Source: Phycisphaeraceae bacterium
GTDB lineage: Bacteria; Planctomycetota; Phycisphaerae; Phycisphaerales; UBA1924
Reading direction: 5' to 3'
DNA length: 33,666 bases
Assembly: GCA_026128865.1 (NCBI GenBank)
Contig: JAHCJE010000017.1
Span: 1-33,666, forward strand
Positions 1-8,215 of this stretch are shown here, piece by piece; within the stretch, counting starts at the first letter, position 1; every line of letters begins with the position of its first letter. The notes below the pieces were generated by a model. It saw only the letters and a program-made list of their open reading frames with translations, did no database searches and was not told the origin of the DNA. The position numbers were made by a program, and so were the translations under genes.

Positions 1-1
1 C

Positions 2-298
2 CACAGCATCACCATCAGCGGGAAGCACTACGCCAACGCCGTGCCGGACGAACTCTTCGAGCGGGCGGCCAAGTCGACCGCAGCCTGCGCGCAGCGCCTG
101 GCGCAGCGGAAGGCGTCGGATGGGGACGGAAACGAACAGAAACAGGGGAACGGCGCGGATCGCGCTGAAGCGCGGAACTCCGCAGGTTTCCGGGACTTGC
201 GGCGTATTTCCGCAAGCCCCGGAGTTTCGGAAGAATGGAGCCGGGGGGATTCGAACCCCCGTCCCGATGCAGCCGGCAGGGCGCCTCTACGCGTGTAG
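2..298 (+). CDS. Tyrosine recombinase/integrase, C-terminal end (partial at left edge)
   Basis: Only the last 98 residues lie in the window; the start is off the left edge. The opening residues HSITISGKHY give the H-x8-Y spacing of the last box of tyrosine recombinases, where the Tyr is the nucleophile that cuts the attachment site. A charged tail follows (DELFERAAKSTAACAQRLAQ). The frame then runs into the 3' end of the tmRNA gene on the opposite strand and stops inside it, so the final ~20 residues (WSRGDSNPRP...) are the tmRNA acceptor and T arm read backwards. Integrases of elements that insert at tRNA or tmRNA 3' ends often end this way. The catalytic Arg and Lys boxes are outside the window, so the family call rests on the H/Y box and the position. 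Confidence 0.62.
   Translation, partial: HSITISGKHYANAVPDELFERAAKSTAACAQRLAQRKASDGDGNEQKQGNGADRAEARNSAGFRDLRRISASPGVSEEWSRGDSNPRPDAAGRAPLRV
173..230. repeat. Nested inverted repeat between integrase tail and tmRNA 3' end
   Basis: The inner arms 190-202 and 210-222 form a 13-bp stem with one mismatch around a 7-nt loop. An outer pair, 173-182 with 220-229, continues the symmetry with a mismatch. It begins only a few bases past the tmRNA 3' end on the minus strand. It could help terminate tmRNA transcription, though no T tract follows, or serve as a recombinase arm site. It lies inside the integrase reading frame. Confidence 0.45.
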
Positions 299-583
299 TC
301 GGCGTTTTGTATCTCGGGCTGTGGGCGGCCGCCGACGGCCTCCCCTTCGCCCCAGCCCCCGGTGCAATCTCATCCACGCGGCCGGGTGCGCCCCGCGCGG
401 ACCAGCCCGATGTCTTCGATCCCCGCCCCATCGGGCGTCGGGCGGGGATCGCGCAGCCTAATTAGGCCGCGAGGGCATAGCTGTTGTTGCCAGCTACTTG
501 TGTGCGTGCTTTTTACGAGGCAAGCACGCCCCTCGACGCGCCACGCCAAGCCTGCTCTGCCCGGTCGAAACCAGATCGGCCCC
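236..583 (-). ncRNA. ssrA: tmRNA (trans-translation RNA)
   Basis: tmRNA with SmpB and EF-Tu rescues ribosomes stalled on broken mRNAs and adds a degradation tag. The 5' end (583-577, GGGGCCG) pairs with the 3' end (242-236, CGGCTCC plus discriminator A), with one G-U pair. The 5' domain has the conserved run GGTTTCGACCGGG, and the T arm GGGGGTTCGAATCCCCC lies at 242-260. The tag frame starts with the resume codon GCT at 494-492 and reads AGNNSYALAA, ending at TAA 464-462. The block CTCGTAAAAAGC upstream of the tag matches the usual one-piece tmRNA pseudoknot PK1 region. No CCA is encoded. Length is 348 nt, normal for the family. The gene is intact despite lying at a probable integration junction. 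Confidence 0.96.
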
Positions 584-606
584 AGATGCCAAAGATCCAA
601 CCCCAC

Positions 607-612
607 ATTCTA
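607..612 (-). promoter_or_regulatory. Possible -10 box of ssrA
   Basis: On the minus strand this reads TAGAAT, five of six bases of the sigma-70 -10 box. It would place the transcript start about 15-18 nt ahead of the mature 5' end, as expected for an RNA that is trimmed. No convincing -35 box is seen, so this is only a candidate. Confidence 0.3.
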
Positions 613-636
613 CGCACGCCGACTACGCACGCCGAC
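611..636. repeat. 13-bp perfect tandem duplication upstream of ssrA
   Basis: TACGCACGCCGAC occurs twice in a row (611-623, 624-636). It lies exactly where the -35 region of the tmRNA promoter would be, so it could affect promoter spacing or be a relic of replication slippage. Confidence 0.8.
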
Positions 637-709
637 CGCTCACCGCGCCGCCGCCCGGCCCGACCTACCCTCGCGGACCGGGCGAGCATCGGCTGCGAAA
701 GGCGACGGC

Positions 710-1486
710 ATGGCGGCACGCGGGCACGAAACTCGGGCCGAACTCGAACGCACCCACTCCCCTGCCGCCATCCGACGCAGGCTCGGCCGCCCCAGACGCC
801 ACAGTTACCTCAGCGACGGCATCTTCGGCGCCATCGACGGCGCGGTCACCACCTTCGCCGTCGTCGCAGGCGTTACCGGCGCGCAACTCTCCGCGGGCGT
901 CATCGTCATCCTCGGCGCGGCCAACCTCCTCGGCGACGGATTCAGCATGGCCGCCGCGAACTTCCTCGGCGCACGCGCCGCCCGACAGCAGCACGAACGC
1001 GAGCGCCGCCTCGAAGAGCGCGAGATCGAACTCCACCCCGACGGCGAACGCGAGGAAATCCGCCAGATTTTCGCCCGCAAGGGCTTCACAGGCACCCTCC
1101 TCGAGCAGGTCGTCGGCGTCATCACGAGCGACCGAAAACGCTGGATCGACACCATGATGACCGAGGAGCACGGCGCGGCCCAGGAACTCCGCTCCCCCTG
1201 GCGCGCCGGCGCGGCCACCTTCGCTGCTTTCATCGTCGTCGGCGCGATCCCGCTCCTCCCGTTCGCGGGCGTCCTCATCGGTGCAATCGACCTCCCCGAG
1301 CGGCCATTCGCCTGGAGCGCTGCTTTGACCTGCGCGGCCTTCTTCCTCGTCGGCGCGGCCAAGAGCCGATTCGTCGACCAACGATGGTGGCTCAGCGGCC
1401 TGGAAACTCTCGGGGTCGGGTCGATCGCGGCCGTGTTGGCGTACGCGGCAGGCGCGCTGCTCGGAGGTCTGGTGCGCGCCGTCTAG
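710..1486 (+). CDS. VIT1/CCC1-family iron/manganese transporter
   Basis: 258 residues. The family moves Fe2+ or Mn2+ out of the cytoplasm across a membrane. After a basic N-terminus comes the family signature SDGIFGAIDGAVTTFAVVAGVTGA (about residues 30-53), a second membrane segment around VILGAANLLGDGFSMAAANF, and then a charged helical domain. That domain (EEREIELHPDGEREEIRQIF, continuing to MTEEHG) corresponds to the acidic cytoplasmic metal-binding domain. Three more membrane helices follow, including PLLPFAGVLIGAI. The ATG at 710 is chosen because GAAAGG lies about 8 nt upstream and homology starts soon after it. A longer open frame upstream reads through tmRNA DNA and is not credible. 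The gene overlaps the convergent DUF418 gene by 4 bp. Confidence 0.88.
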   Translation: MAARGHETRAELERTHSPAAIRRRLGRPRRHSYLSDGIFGAIDGAVTTFAVVAGVTGAQLSAGVIVILGAANLLGDGFSMAAANFLGARAARQQHERERRLEEREIELHPDGEREEIRQIFARKGFTGTLLEQVVGVITSDRKRWIDTMMTEEHGAAQELRSPWRAGAATFAAFIVVGAIPLLPFAGVLIGAIDLPERPFAWSAALTCAAFFLVGAAKSRFVDQRWWLSGLETLGVGSIAAVLAYAAGALLGGLVRAV

Positions 1487-2922
1487 ACCGCACCCGCGCG
1501 CCGCAGCATCGGCTGCGGGCGCAGGTACGTCAGGCTCCGCCACACCCACTCCATCGGCCCGAACCGGAAGAAACGTAGCCACACCACGCTGAACGCCACC
1601 TGCGCCGCGTAGATGCCCAGCACGATCCCCACCCGCTCCGACTTCGTCGTCTCGCCGAAGAGTCCCAGGCCCCACCAGTAGAAGATGCCTGTGGCGAGCA
1701 GGGACTGGAGCAGGTAGTTCGTGAGTGCCATGCGGCCGACCTTTGCGAGCGCGTCCGTAACCGTTCGCGCCGCACCGCTGCGCACGAGCAGGGTGATCGC
1801 ACAGAGGTAGCCCAGGCTCAGGATCGGCCCGCCGACCATCATCAGGACGTTGGCGAAGAGGAGGAAGAACCACATCGGGGCGATCGTCGGAAGGGACGCG
1901 TAGAGGAGCGAGGCGGGGAGTCCGATGCCGAGGCCGAGGATGGCGAGGCGCTTGTGCCAGTGGTGGTTTCTCGGCTCGAAGAGACCCGCCTTCAGCATGG
2001 CCGCGCCGAAGAGGAACATGGCGGCGACGTTCCACCAGAAGCCGAAGGCACAGAATACGAGCATCGATGCGAAGGTGACCGCCCGGAAGAAGAACGCCTG
2101 CTTGAAGGGGCCGTCGCGGTAGGCCTCGCGTTCAGCGTCCATCCAGACGGGCGATGTCAGCGGGCCGCCTACGCCCTGCATCTGGGTCGGATCCCCGAAC
2201 ACCGCCATCGCACGCTCGATCGGCGTCCGTGGTTCGTGCGTCTCCGGGATCGGCGGCGAGTCGGGAGTCAGGGCCTCGTCCGCGATCGCGGCGGACTCGC
2301 CATCGGCGGGCGAGGTCTCGACCATCGCCGGCGCACGATCGGCGGTGAGCGCATCCGCCTGGAGCGCGCCCATCGCCCCGAACAGCAGCCCGAGCGCCAC
2401 GCAGACGGCCATCATGCCCGCGCCCGCGAGCGCGAGCGTCCGCGCCCTGCAGTTGATGAGCAGCAGCAGGAGCATCCCGGTGGTGCTGTAGATGAACAGA
2501 ATGTCGCCGTACCAGAGGAGAAGGGCGTGGGCGAGGCCGAAGACGGCAAGGATGAACAGCCGCCGGAGGCCGGTGCCGACGAGCGAACGGCCGCCCGCCC
2601 TGGCACGTTGCCACTGGATCGCCAGCCCGACGCCGAAGAGGAGCGAGAAGAGCGGATAGAACTTCCCCTCACAGAAGACCTTGACGAAGTAGTGAGAGAT
2701 CAGGTCCGGCGTTGAAAGCCCCTGCGGAGGGTTCGGGTCGAGAAAAGGGCCGAACACGTCGCCGTGCATCCCGACGTTGACCATGAAGATGCCGAGGAGT
2801 GCGAACCCCCGCGCGGCATCGATCGCGTTGATGCGGGCGGACTCTGGGACGGGGGCGAGCGTGCCGGGTATTGCCATGCCGACTCTTGGGGGCGTGTGGG
2901 GAGCGGTTTCAGGGGCGTTCAT
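1483..2922 (-). CDS. DUF418 family membrane protein (YeiB-like)
   Basis: 479 residues. The start of the homologous part, RINAIDAARGFALLGIFMVN (about 29-48), is the hallmark of DUF418/YeiB proteins, and EGKFYPLFSLLFGVGLAIQ (about 90-108) is the conserved second block. The C-terminal DUF418 domain (about 330-470) has the usual GRMALTNYLLQS motif and several hydrophobic helices. A hydrophilic Pro/Glu-rich loop of about 70 residues (about 200-270) interrupts the membrane segments. The function of the family is not settled; it is a polytopic inner-membrane protein, sometimes grouped with acyltransferase-3-like proteins. A second ATG 15 codons downstream (MAIPGT) is also a possible start, as neither has a strong ribosome-binding site. 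Confidence 0.87.
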   Translation of the reverse strand: MNAPETAPHTPPRVGMAIPGTLAPVPESARINAIDAARGFALLGIFMVNVGMHGDVFGPFLDPNPPQGLSTPDLISHYFVKVFCEGKFYPLFSLLFGVGLAIQWQRARAGGRSLVGTGLRRLFILAVFGLAHALLLWYGDILFIYSTTGMLLLLLINCRARTLALAGAGMMAVCVALGLLFGAMGALQADALTADRAPAMVETSPADGESAAIADEALTPDSPPIPETHEPRTPIERAMAVFGDPTQMQGVGGPLTSPVWMDAEREAYRDGPFKQAFFFRAVTFASMLVFCAFGFWWNVAAMFLFGAAMLKAGLFEPRNHHWHKRLAILGLGIGLPASLLYASLPTIAPMWFFLLFANVLMMVGGPILSLGYLCAITLLVRSGAARTVTDALAKVGRMALTNYLLQSLLATGIFYWWGLGLFGETTKSERVGIVLGIYAAQVAFSVVWLRFFRFGPMEWVWRSLTYLRPQPMLRRAGAV

Positions 2923-3035
2923 TGCCCACAGGGTACCGTGGGTCGATCCGCTGCACGGAAAGCTGAGGGGATTGACGCTCCATCGGGGGTTGATTGTTGT
3001 TGCATCGGGGCCTGTCGTGCCGCTAGAGTCGGCAC

Positions 3036-3866
3036 ATGGAACCTGAACAAACCGCGAGCGTGAGCGGTGCGCCCCCAGCCCGTCCGTTGGTTGGTGAGGC
3101 CGCGTTCATCGCGTACGAGACCTTGCCGAACCCGGGCTTTGTTCTTGAGCCGGGGACTCAGCGCCGGGCGTGGATGGACGAGTTCACGGCGCGTGTGCCG
3201 TACCGTTGCCTGCCGCTGAACATGGCGAACCAGGCGGGGTGGGTGGTACGGACGCACGTGGGCTTCAGCGTGACGTGGAGCGGGAAGGACGACATCGCCG
3301 CGTTGAAGATCTCGTACATGGATCGCCTGAGCGACCAGGAGATCAACCGTCTGGGCGGCTACATCAAGAGCAACTTCGGTGACGGGATCGTGACGATGTT
3401 GTTCCCGTGGTTGTTCCGGACGCCGCCGGGGATCGGGTTGTGGGTGCACGGGCCTGCGAACACGTTCGTGCACAATGCGCAGCCTCTGGAGGGTATCGTC
3501 GAAACGGACTGGGCGTGCGCGCCGTTCACGATGAACTGGAAGATCCTGAAGCGGAACGACCCGGCGTACTTCCAGAAGGGTGACGTGCTGTGCATGCTGA
3601 CGCCGTTCCCGCTGGACTTGCTCGAGTCTTTACGGGCCGAGGTGAGGCCGATCGAGTCGGACCCGGAGCTGCACGCCCGCTACAAGGCAGCGATCGAAGA
3701 GCGTCGCCGGACATTCCAGCGGGCGATCCAGCAGGGCGAGCAGGGTTTCGAGCTGAACTACATGCGCGGGCAGACGCCCGACGGCGACCGGTGGGCGAAC
3801 CACCGCACGAATCTGAAGCTGCGTGCCTTCGTGAGGCCTGACGAGGCGTCGCAGGGCGGGGCGTGA
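3036..3866 (+). CDS. DUF6065-like conserved protein of unknown function
   Basis: 276 residues, soluble, no signal peptide. The core has RCLPLNMANQAGW (about 57-69), FGDGIVTMLFPWLFRTPPGIGLWVHGP (about 114-140), PLEGIVETDW (about 150-159) and FTMNWK (about 164-169). These blocks match my memory of the DUF6065 family, a little-studied family without assigned chemistry. The C-terminus is rich in Arg and Glu and has the look of a helical tail (about 205-250). It is transcribed divergently from the DUF418 gene with 113 bp between them. I cannot assign a role from the neighbours. Confidence 0.8.
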   Translation: MEPEQTASVSGAPPARPLVGEAAFIAYETLPNPGFVLEPGTQRRAWMDEFTARVPYRCLPLNMANQAGWVVRTHVGFSVTWSGKDDIAALKISYMDRLSDQEINRLGGYIKSNFGDGIVTMLFPWLFRTPPGIGLWVHGPANTFVHNAQPLEGIVETDWACAPFTMNWKILKRNDPAYFQKGDVLCMLTPFPLDLLESLRAEVRPIESDPELHARYKAAIEERRRTFQRAIQQGEQGFELNYMRGQTPDGDRWANHRTNLKLRAFVRPDEASQGGA

Positions 3867-3891
3867 TCGGGTGGTGAGTCGGCGCGCGGAT

Positions 3892-4248
3892 TCAGGGGCT
3901 TGCGGCGTCGGGCGGCGCTCGCGGCTCGATCTTTTCCTCGATGGATTTGATGATCTGCTGCGATCGCTTCTCGTCGCCGAAGAGTCCGATGCGCACCTTT
4001 GTCCGTGTCTGGTCCACCCTCCGCTGCTGCAAGCGGAGCGTGATCTCCTCCCCGCCCGGCGTGCGCGACCTGATCCGCGCCGAGTCCTCATCCCGCGACG
4101 ACGATGCCACCGGAAGTTCGAGATCCTCGAACGCCCCGAGCACGGCCTCCCACACCTCCTCCAGCGGCGCGTCAACGTCGTGCGTCGTCTCCCCGTTCGC
4201 GTAGGCGTACACGACCACCGCGGCGCAGCCGGCCTGATGGACGATCAT
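3892..4248 (-). CDS. DUF3568-type protein, probable lipoprotein with damaged signal peptide
   Basis: 118 residues from the first available ATG. The body (APLEEVWEAVLGAFEDLEL..., GGEEITLRL..., TKVRIGLFGDEKRSQQIIKSIEEKI) matches DUF3568, small secreted or lipid-anchored proteins. The N-terminus MIVHQAGCAAVVV holds a lipobox-like AGC, but no full signal peptide fits ahead of it from this start. In the same frame, upstream codons read RFAALALFCIGFLP, a good signal-peptide core, yet this stretch lacks a start and is closed by a TGA. A pair of ATG codons at 4307-4302 lies in the next frame. One extra A in the AAAA run at 4291-4294 would join MMRTLF to RFAALALF and restore a complete lipoprotein signal. 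It is either a recent frameshift or a sequence error. The gene lies just downstream of the dockerin-like gene on the same strand. Confidence 0.72.
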   Translation of the reverse strand: MIVHQAGCAAVVVYAYANGETTHDVDAPLEEVWEAVLGAFEDLELPVASSSRDEDSARIRSRTPGGEEITLRLQQRRVDQTRTKVRIGLFGDEKRSQQIIKSIEEKIEPRAPPDAASP

Positions 4249-4352
4249 GGGCAGAAAGCCGATGCAGAAGAGGGCAAGGGCAGCGAAGCGAAAAGGGTGC
4301 GCATCATGCGATCAGCATACCGCGCCGGGGACAGGGGCTGCTGGTGCCTGCG

Positions 4353-5915
4353 TCAATCGCATCCGAGGCTATACAGGTTCAGGAAGCAAAGGAAGTCGAG
4401 CGTGTTGACGACGGTGTCTCCGTTGCAGTCTGCCTCGGGATCGCCAGCCGCGAAAAGGCTGAGGAAGCAGAGGAAGTCGAGCGTGTTGAGCACCCCATCG
4501 CCGTTGCAGTCGGCCGCGCACGGACCGGACTGGTCGGGCAGAATCTCGTACGTCTTGCCGTACACCTGGAACGTCCACTCGTCCGTGCCGAAGTCCTTGA
4601 AAAAGATATCCAGGCCTGTCATGTCGGAGGTCGTCCAGAAGACGAGATCACCCCACTCCCCGTCGATGGGTAGCAATGGGGCCTCGCCATCCGGCATCCT
4701 GAACCGAAAGCCGCCGAAGTCCCGCACGTTCCCCCACGGATCGGGTTCCCCGAGCTCGAGAAGGTCATCGACGGGGTTGAAGTCCCACGGGACGCCGTTG
4801 ACGCCGAACGTCGGTTCCGCATCGAGATTGAGCGGTGCGTTCGGGAACACCCAGAACTCGTCCACGGCCACGTCGTCTCCCGCCGTGATGGCCCACTGAT
4901 TCATCAGCGAGGGGACCGGACCGGCCTTGTTGTAGGCCTGCGCGGTCTGAACCATCTTGAGTTCGCGGATCTGAATCTTGTCGTAGCGATTGTCAGCCCC
5001 GGCGTTGGAGAGCATCGTCCGGCCGTCGTTCGGATCGAATCGGTACCAGTTGTACTGGATGCGATCCTTGGGGTCCGCTGGGATCGGGAACGGGTCCGTG
5101 CCGAGGTAGCGCTTCGCCTTGAACCCCGCGTCGGGCTTCCGCTTCTTCGGATCAAAGATGGCGTCAGCGTCGTTGTTGCCCCGGTTGCAGTCCGGGTCGG
5201 CAAACCAGAGCCTCGGGTTCGCCGCATCGCCGAGGTCATAGCCGACCACCGCAAGGGCGTGGTAGTTGCCCACCTTGGTCCCCTGCGCCCACCAGAGCGA
5301 CTTCGGGTACGCCACGCCACCCTTCGGCTCGACGATCATCACCACTTCGTGGCCGCGGGCGCCCATCTCCTTCACCGCCGCGTCCACCATGCTGTCGGTG
5401 AAGTACGGAGCACGCATCGGCGTACTGGCTTGCGAAGACAGATAGATGATGGCAGGAACTCCGTTGATCGCGCCGTGCGTGGCGTCGATGTTCACAAGCC
5501 CATTCTTCTTGAGATGGTCCGGAGCGCCGATGCGGTCCTTCAGAATCTCATCGATCTGTTTCGCCCCGTAGGCCGCATCGAACACCTCGATCTCGTCGTT
5601 GACCGTGGGCAGCCAGGCAGCGCCGTCGATCGCAGCGGGCATGAGGCCCTTGTACTTGCCCGCCTTGTCCTTGGCATAGCGGGCGTAGAACGCGTTCATC
5701 ATCGACGTTTGGAAACACCACCCGCCGAACCTGCCTCCCGGGAACTGCCACGTCGCCTTCTGCATCGCGTCGCCGTCCGTCGCGTCCCCCCAGCGCTGGT
5801 GCTGGTAGAAGTCGGGGAACGAGCCTCGGAACGTCTGCGACCTCGCCTCGCCGCACGCCGCGATCAGGACCGTCAACGCGGCGATGGCACGCACGACATG
5901 AACCTGGTTCAACAC
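4353..5915 (-). CDS. Secreted protein with papain-like core and C-terminal dockerin-like repeats
   Basis: 520 residues from a GTG start at 5915, chosen because AGGAGGT lies 5 nt upstream; longer frames upstream have no such site. The N-terminus VHVVRAIAALTVLIAACGEARSQ is a signal peptide, and LIAAC could be read as a lipobox. The body has GGWCFQTSMMNAFYARY (Cys), GNYHALAVVGYD (His) and LWFADPDCN (Asp/Asn), in the order and setting of papain/C39-like cysteine peptidases. That catalytic reading is my inference. The end holds two repeats, DCNGDGVLNTLDFLCFL and DCNGDTVVNTLDFLCFL. These are calcium-binding, dockerin-like units common at the ends of secreted Phycisphaerae proteins, probably for attachment to a surface or another protein. 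Synthesis would be extracytoplasmic. Confidence 0.86.
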   Translation of the reverse strand: MLNQVHVVRAIAALTVLIAACGEARSQTFRGSFPDFYQHQRWGDATDGDAMQKATWQFPGGRFGGWCFQTSMMNAFYARYAKDKAGKYKGLMPAAIDGAAWLPTVNDEIEVFDAAYGAKQIDEILKDRIGAPDHLKKNGLVNIDATHGAINGVPAIIYLSSQASTPMRAPYFTDSMVDAAVKEMGARGHEVVMIVEPKGGVAYPKSLWWAQGTKVGNYHALAVVGYDLGDAANPRLWFADPDCNRGNNDADAIFDPKKRKPDAGFKAKRYLGTDPFPIPADPKDRIQYNWYRFDPNDGRTMLSNAGADNRYDKIQIRELKMVQTAQAYNKAGPVPSLMNQWAITAGDDVAVDEFWVFPNAPLNLDAEPTFGVNGVPWDFNPVDDLLELGEPDPWGNVRDFGGFRFRMPDGEAPLLPIDGEWGDLVFWTTSDMTGLDIFFKDFGTDEWTFQVYGKTYEILPDQSGPCAADCNGDGVLNTLDFLCFLSLFAAGDPEADCNGDTVVNTLDFLCFLNLYSLGCD

Positions 5916-6077
5916 GGTGGACCTCCTGTGCTGAGATGAAGCCGACGCGCGACAAGCCGCCTGCGGAACACGAACTGCCCATATGGCGGCATACACCCGA
6001 ACCCGGAATCGAGCGTCGAGGCTATCGGACCCCTCCCCGATACACAAGAGAACTCCTGTGGTTCAGAACTTGTTCGG

Positions 6078-8117
6078 TCACCCCTCTTCGCTCTCCTTCA
6101 GTCTCGCCAGCACGCTGTAGTCCTCCAGCGTCGTCGTGTCCTGCGTGATCTTCTCCTCACCCGCCGCGATCGAACGCAGCAGCCGACGCATGATCTTCCC
6201 GCTCCGCGTCTTCGGTAGCGCGGGCGTGAACCGGATCTGGTCCGGCCGCGCGATCGCCCCGATCTCCTTCGACACGTGCTCGCGCAGCGCGGCCTTCATG
6301 GCATCCGCCTCCGCCGGCGACTTCGGCTCGCGGCTCGGCTCCAGCGTGCAGAACGCCGCGATCCCCGTCCCCTTGATCTCGTGCGGCATCCCGACCACCG
6401 CCGCCTCCACCACCGCCTCGTGCGACACCAGCGCGGACTCGACCTCCATCGTCCCCAGCCGGTGCCCCGCCACGTTGATCACATCATCGACGCGGCCCAT
6501 GATCCAGAAGTACCCGTCCGCGTCGCGCCGCGCCCCGTCCCCCGTGAAGTAGTACGGCTCGCCGTTCACCGGGCTGTGCACCCGCGAGAAGTACGTCTGC
6601 ACGAATCGCTCCCGGTCGCCGTAGATCCCGCGCAGCATCCCCGGCCACGGGCGGCGCACCACCAGCAGCCCCCCCGTGTTCGGCGGCTGCTCCTCCCCGC
6701 GCTCGTTCACCACCGCCGCGTCCACCCCGAAGAACGGCAGCGTGCACGATCCGGGCTTTGTCGGCGTGCACCCCGGCAGCGGCGTGATCATGTGCCCGCC
6801 CGTCTCCGTCTGCCACCACGTGTCCACGATCGGGCACCGCTCCCCGCCGATCGTCCGGTGGTACCACATCCACGCCTCCGGATTGATCGGCTCGCCCACC
6901 GTACCCAGCACCTTCAGCGACGAAAGATCGTGCTTGCGCGGGTGCTCGTCGCCCCACTTCATGAACGCCCGGATCGCCGTCGGCGCGGTGTAGAACTGCG
7001 TCACCCCGTGCCGCGCCACGATCGACCAGAACCGGTCCTCGCCCGGGAAGTTCGGCGCGCCCTCGTACATCACCGTTGGGACGCGGTTCGGCAGCACGCC
7101 GTACACGATGTACGAGTGCCCCGTCACCCACCCCACGTCAGCCGTGCACCAGAACACCTGCCCCGCGTCCGGCACGAGATTGAACGCCAGCCGGCTCGTC
7201 AGGTACGTGTGCACCATGTACCCGCCCGTCGTGTGCAGAATCCCCTTCGGCTTGCCCGTCGACCCCGACGTGTACAGCAGGAACAGCATGTCCTCCGAGT
7301 CCATCGCCTCCGCCGCGCACTCCGACGGCGCGCCGCGCACCGCCTCGTGCCACCAGCGGTCGCGCCCGTCGTGCCACGCGATGCCGTTCCCGCACCGCCG
7401 CAGCACGAACACCGTCCGCACCGCCTCCGGCGTACCGGCGAGTTGCGCGCACGCCGCGTCCACGTTCTCCTTCAGCGGCACCACGTGCCCGCGCCGCCAC
7501 GCCCCGTCGCACGTCACGATCACCCGGCTCTTCGCGTCGTGCACCCGGTCGATGATCGCCTGCGAACTGAACCCCCCGAAGATCACCGAGTGCGCCGCAC
7601 CGATCCGCGCGCACGCCAGCATCGCCACCGCCACCTCCGGCACCATCCCCATGTAGATGGTCACCACGTCCCCCTTCTTCACGCCCACGCTCTTGAGCGC
7701 GTTGGCGAAGCGGCACACCTCCGCGTGCAGATCGCGGTACGTCAGCCGACGAACCTCCGGCCCGCCCGCCCCGACCGGCTCGCCCTCCCAGATGATCGCC
7801 GTCTCGTCCCCGTGCCCCGACTCGATCTGCCGATCCAGGCAGTTGTACGACAGGTTCGTCCGCCCGCCCACGAACCACTTCGCGTCCGGCGCCTTCCACT
7901 CCAGCACGCTCCGCCACGGCGTGAACCAGTGCAGTTCCGACGCCGCCTCGCCCCAGAACCCCTCCGGGTCCTCGACCGACCGCCGGTGCAGCCGCCGGTA
8001 CTCCTCCATCGACGCCACGTGCCACCGCGGCATGCCCAGGTCCGCCGCCGGCCGGGGCTGGAACACCCGGTTCTCCTGCAGGATCGACTCGATCGACGCG
8101 CTCTCGGGGGTCGCCAT
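6078..8117 (-). CDS. acs: Acetyl-CoA synthetase (AMP-forming acetate-CoA ligase)
   Basis: 679 residues, close to the usual ~650. It converts acetate, ATP and CoA to acetyl-CoA, AMP and pyrophosphate in the cytoplasm. The N-terminal ACAS_N part (about 37-95) is followed by the AMP-binding core with [11 protein letters not shown] (282-292, nucleotide loop), [10 protein letters not shown] (407-416), WWQTETGG (434-441, whose Trp limits the pocket to acetate) and [11 protein letters not shown] (522-532). The hinge and C-terminal lid carry [13 protein letters not shown] with the catalytic Lys at about 641, the residue controlled by acetylation in studied enzymes. The ATG at 8117 has GGAG about 9 nt upstream. 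It is divergent from the SRPBCC gene (98 bp) and followed after 162 bp by the dockerin-like gene. The only structure seen in that 162-bp gap is a weak 6-bp hairpin at 6023-6042. Confidence 0.97.
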   Translation of the reverse strand: MATPESASIESILQENRVFQPRPAADLGMPRWHVASMEEYRRLHRRSVEDPEGFWGEAASELHWFTPWRSVLEWKAPDAKWFVGGRTNLSYNCLDRQIESGHGDETAIIWEGEPVGAGGPEVRRLTYRDLHAEVCRFANALKSVGVKKGDVVTIYMGMVPEVAVAMLACARIGAAHSVIFGGFSSQAIIDRVHDAKSRVIVTCDGAWRRGHVVPLKENVDAACAQLAGTPEAVRTVFVLRRCGNGIAWHDGRDRWWHEAVRGAPSECAAEAMDSEDMLFLLYTSGSTGKPKGILHTTGGYMVHTYLTSRLAFNLVPDAGQVFWCTADVGWVTGHSYIVYGVLPNRVPTVMYEGAPNFPGEDRFWSIVARHGVTQFYTAPTAIRAFMKWGDEHPRKHDLSSLKVLGTVGEPINPEAWMWYHRTIGGERCPIVDTWWQTETGGHMITPLPGCTPTKPGSCTLPFFGVDAAVVNERGEEQPPNTGGLLVVRRPWPGMLRGIYGDRERFVQTYFSRVHSPVNGEPYYFTGDGARRDADGYFWIMGRVDDVINVAGHRLGTMEVESALVSHEAVVEAAVVGMPHEIKGTGIAAFCTLEPSREPKSPAEADAMKAALREHVSKEIGAIARPDQIRFTPALPKTRSGKIMRRLLRSIAAGEEKITQDTTTLEDYSVLARLKESEEG

Positions 8118-8215
8118 GGCTCAACTCCGGCTTGCAACGCGGCCACGCGGCGGCCGCCAGTCTGCGAAGATACCGTCTCCCCTGCCCCGCGGCAGACCGA
8201 CCGAGGAGATCACCC

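Noticed and set aside
236..298. An isolated tRNA 3' half
   Set aside because: The acceptor pairs with 577-583, and a tag frame and PK1-like region lie between, so it is a one-piece tmRNA.
362..709. N-terminal extension of the VIT1-type transporter
   Set aside because: It reads tmRNA and promoter DNA, has no homology, and the ATG at 710 has a fitting ribosome-binding site.
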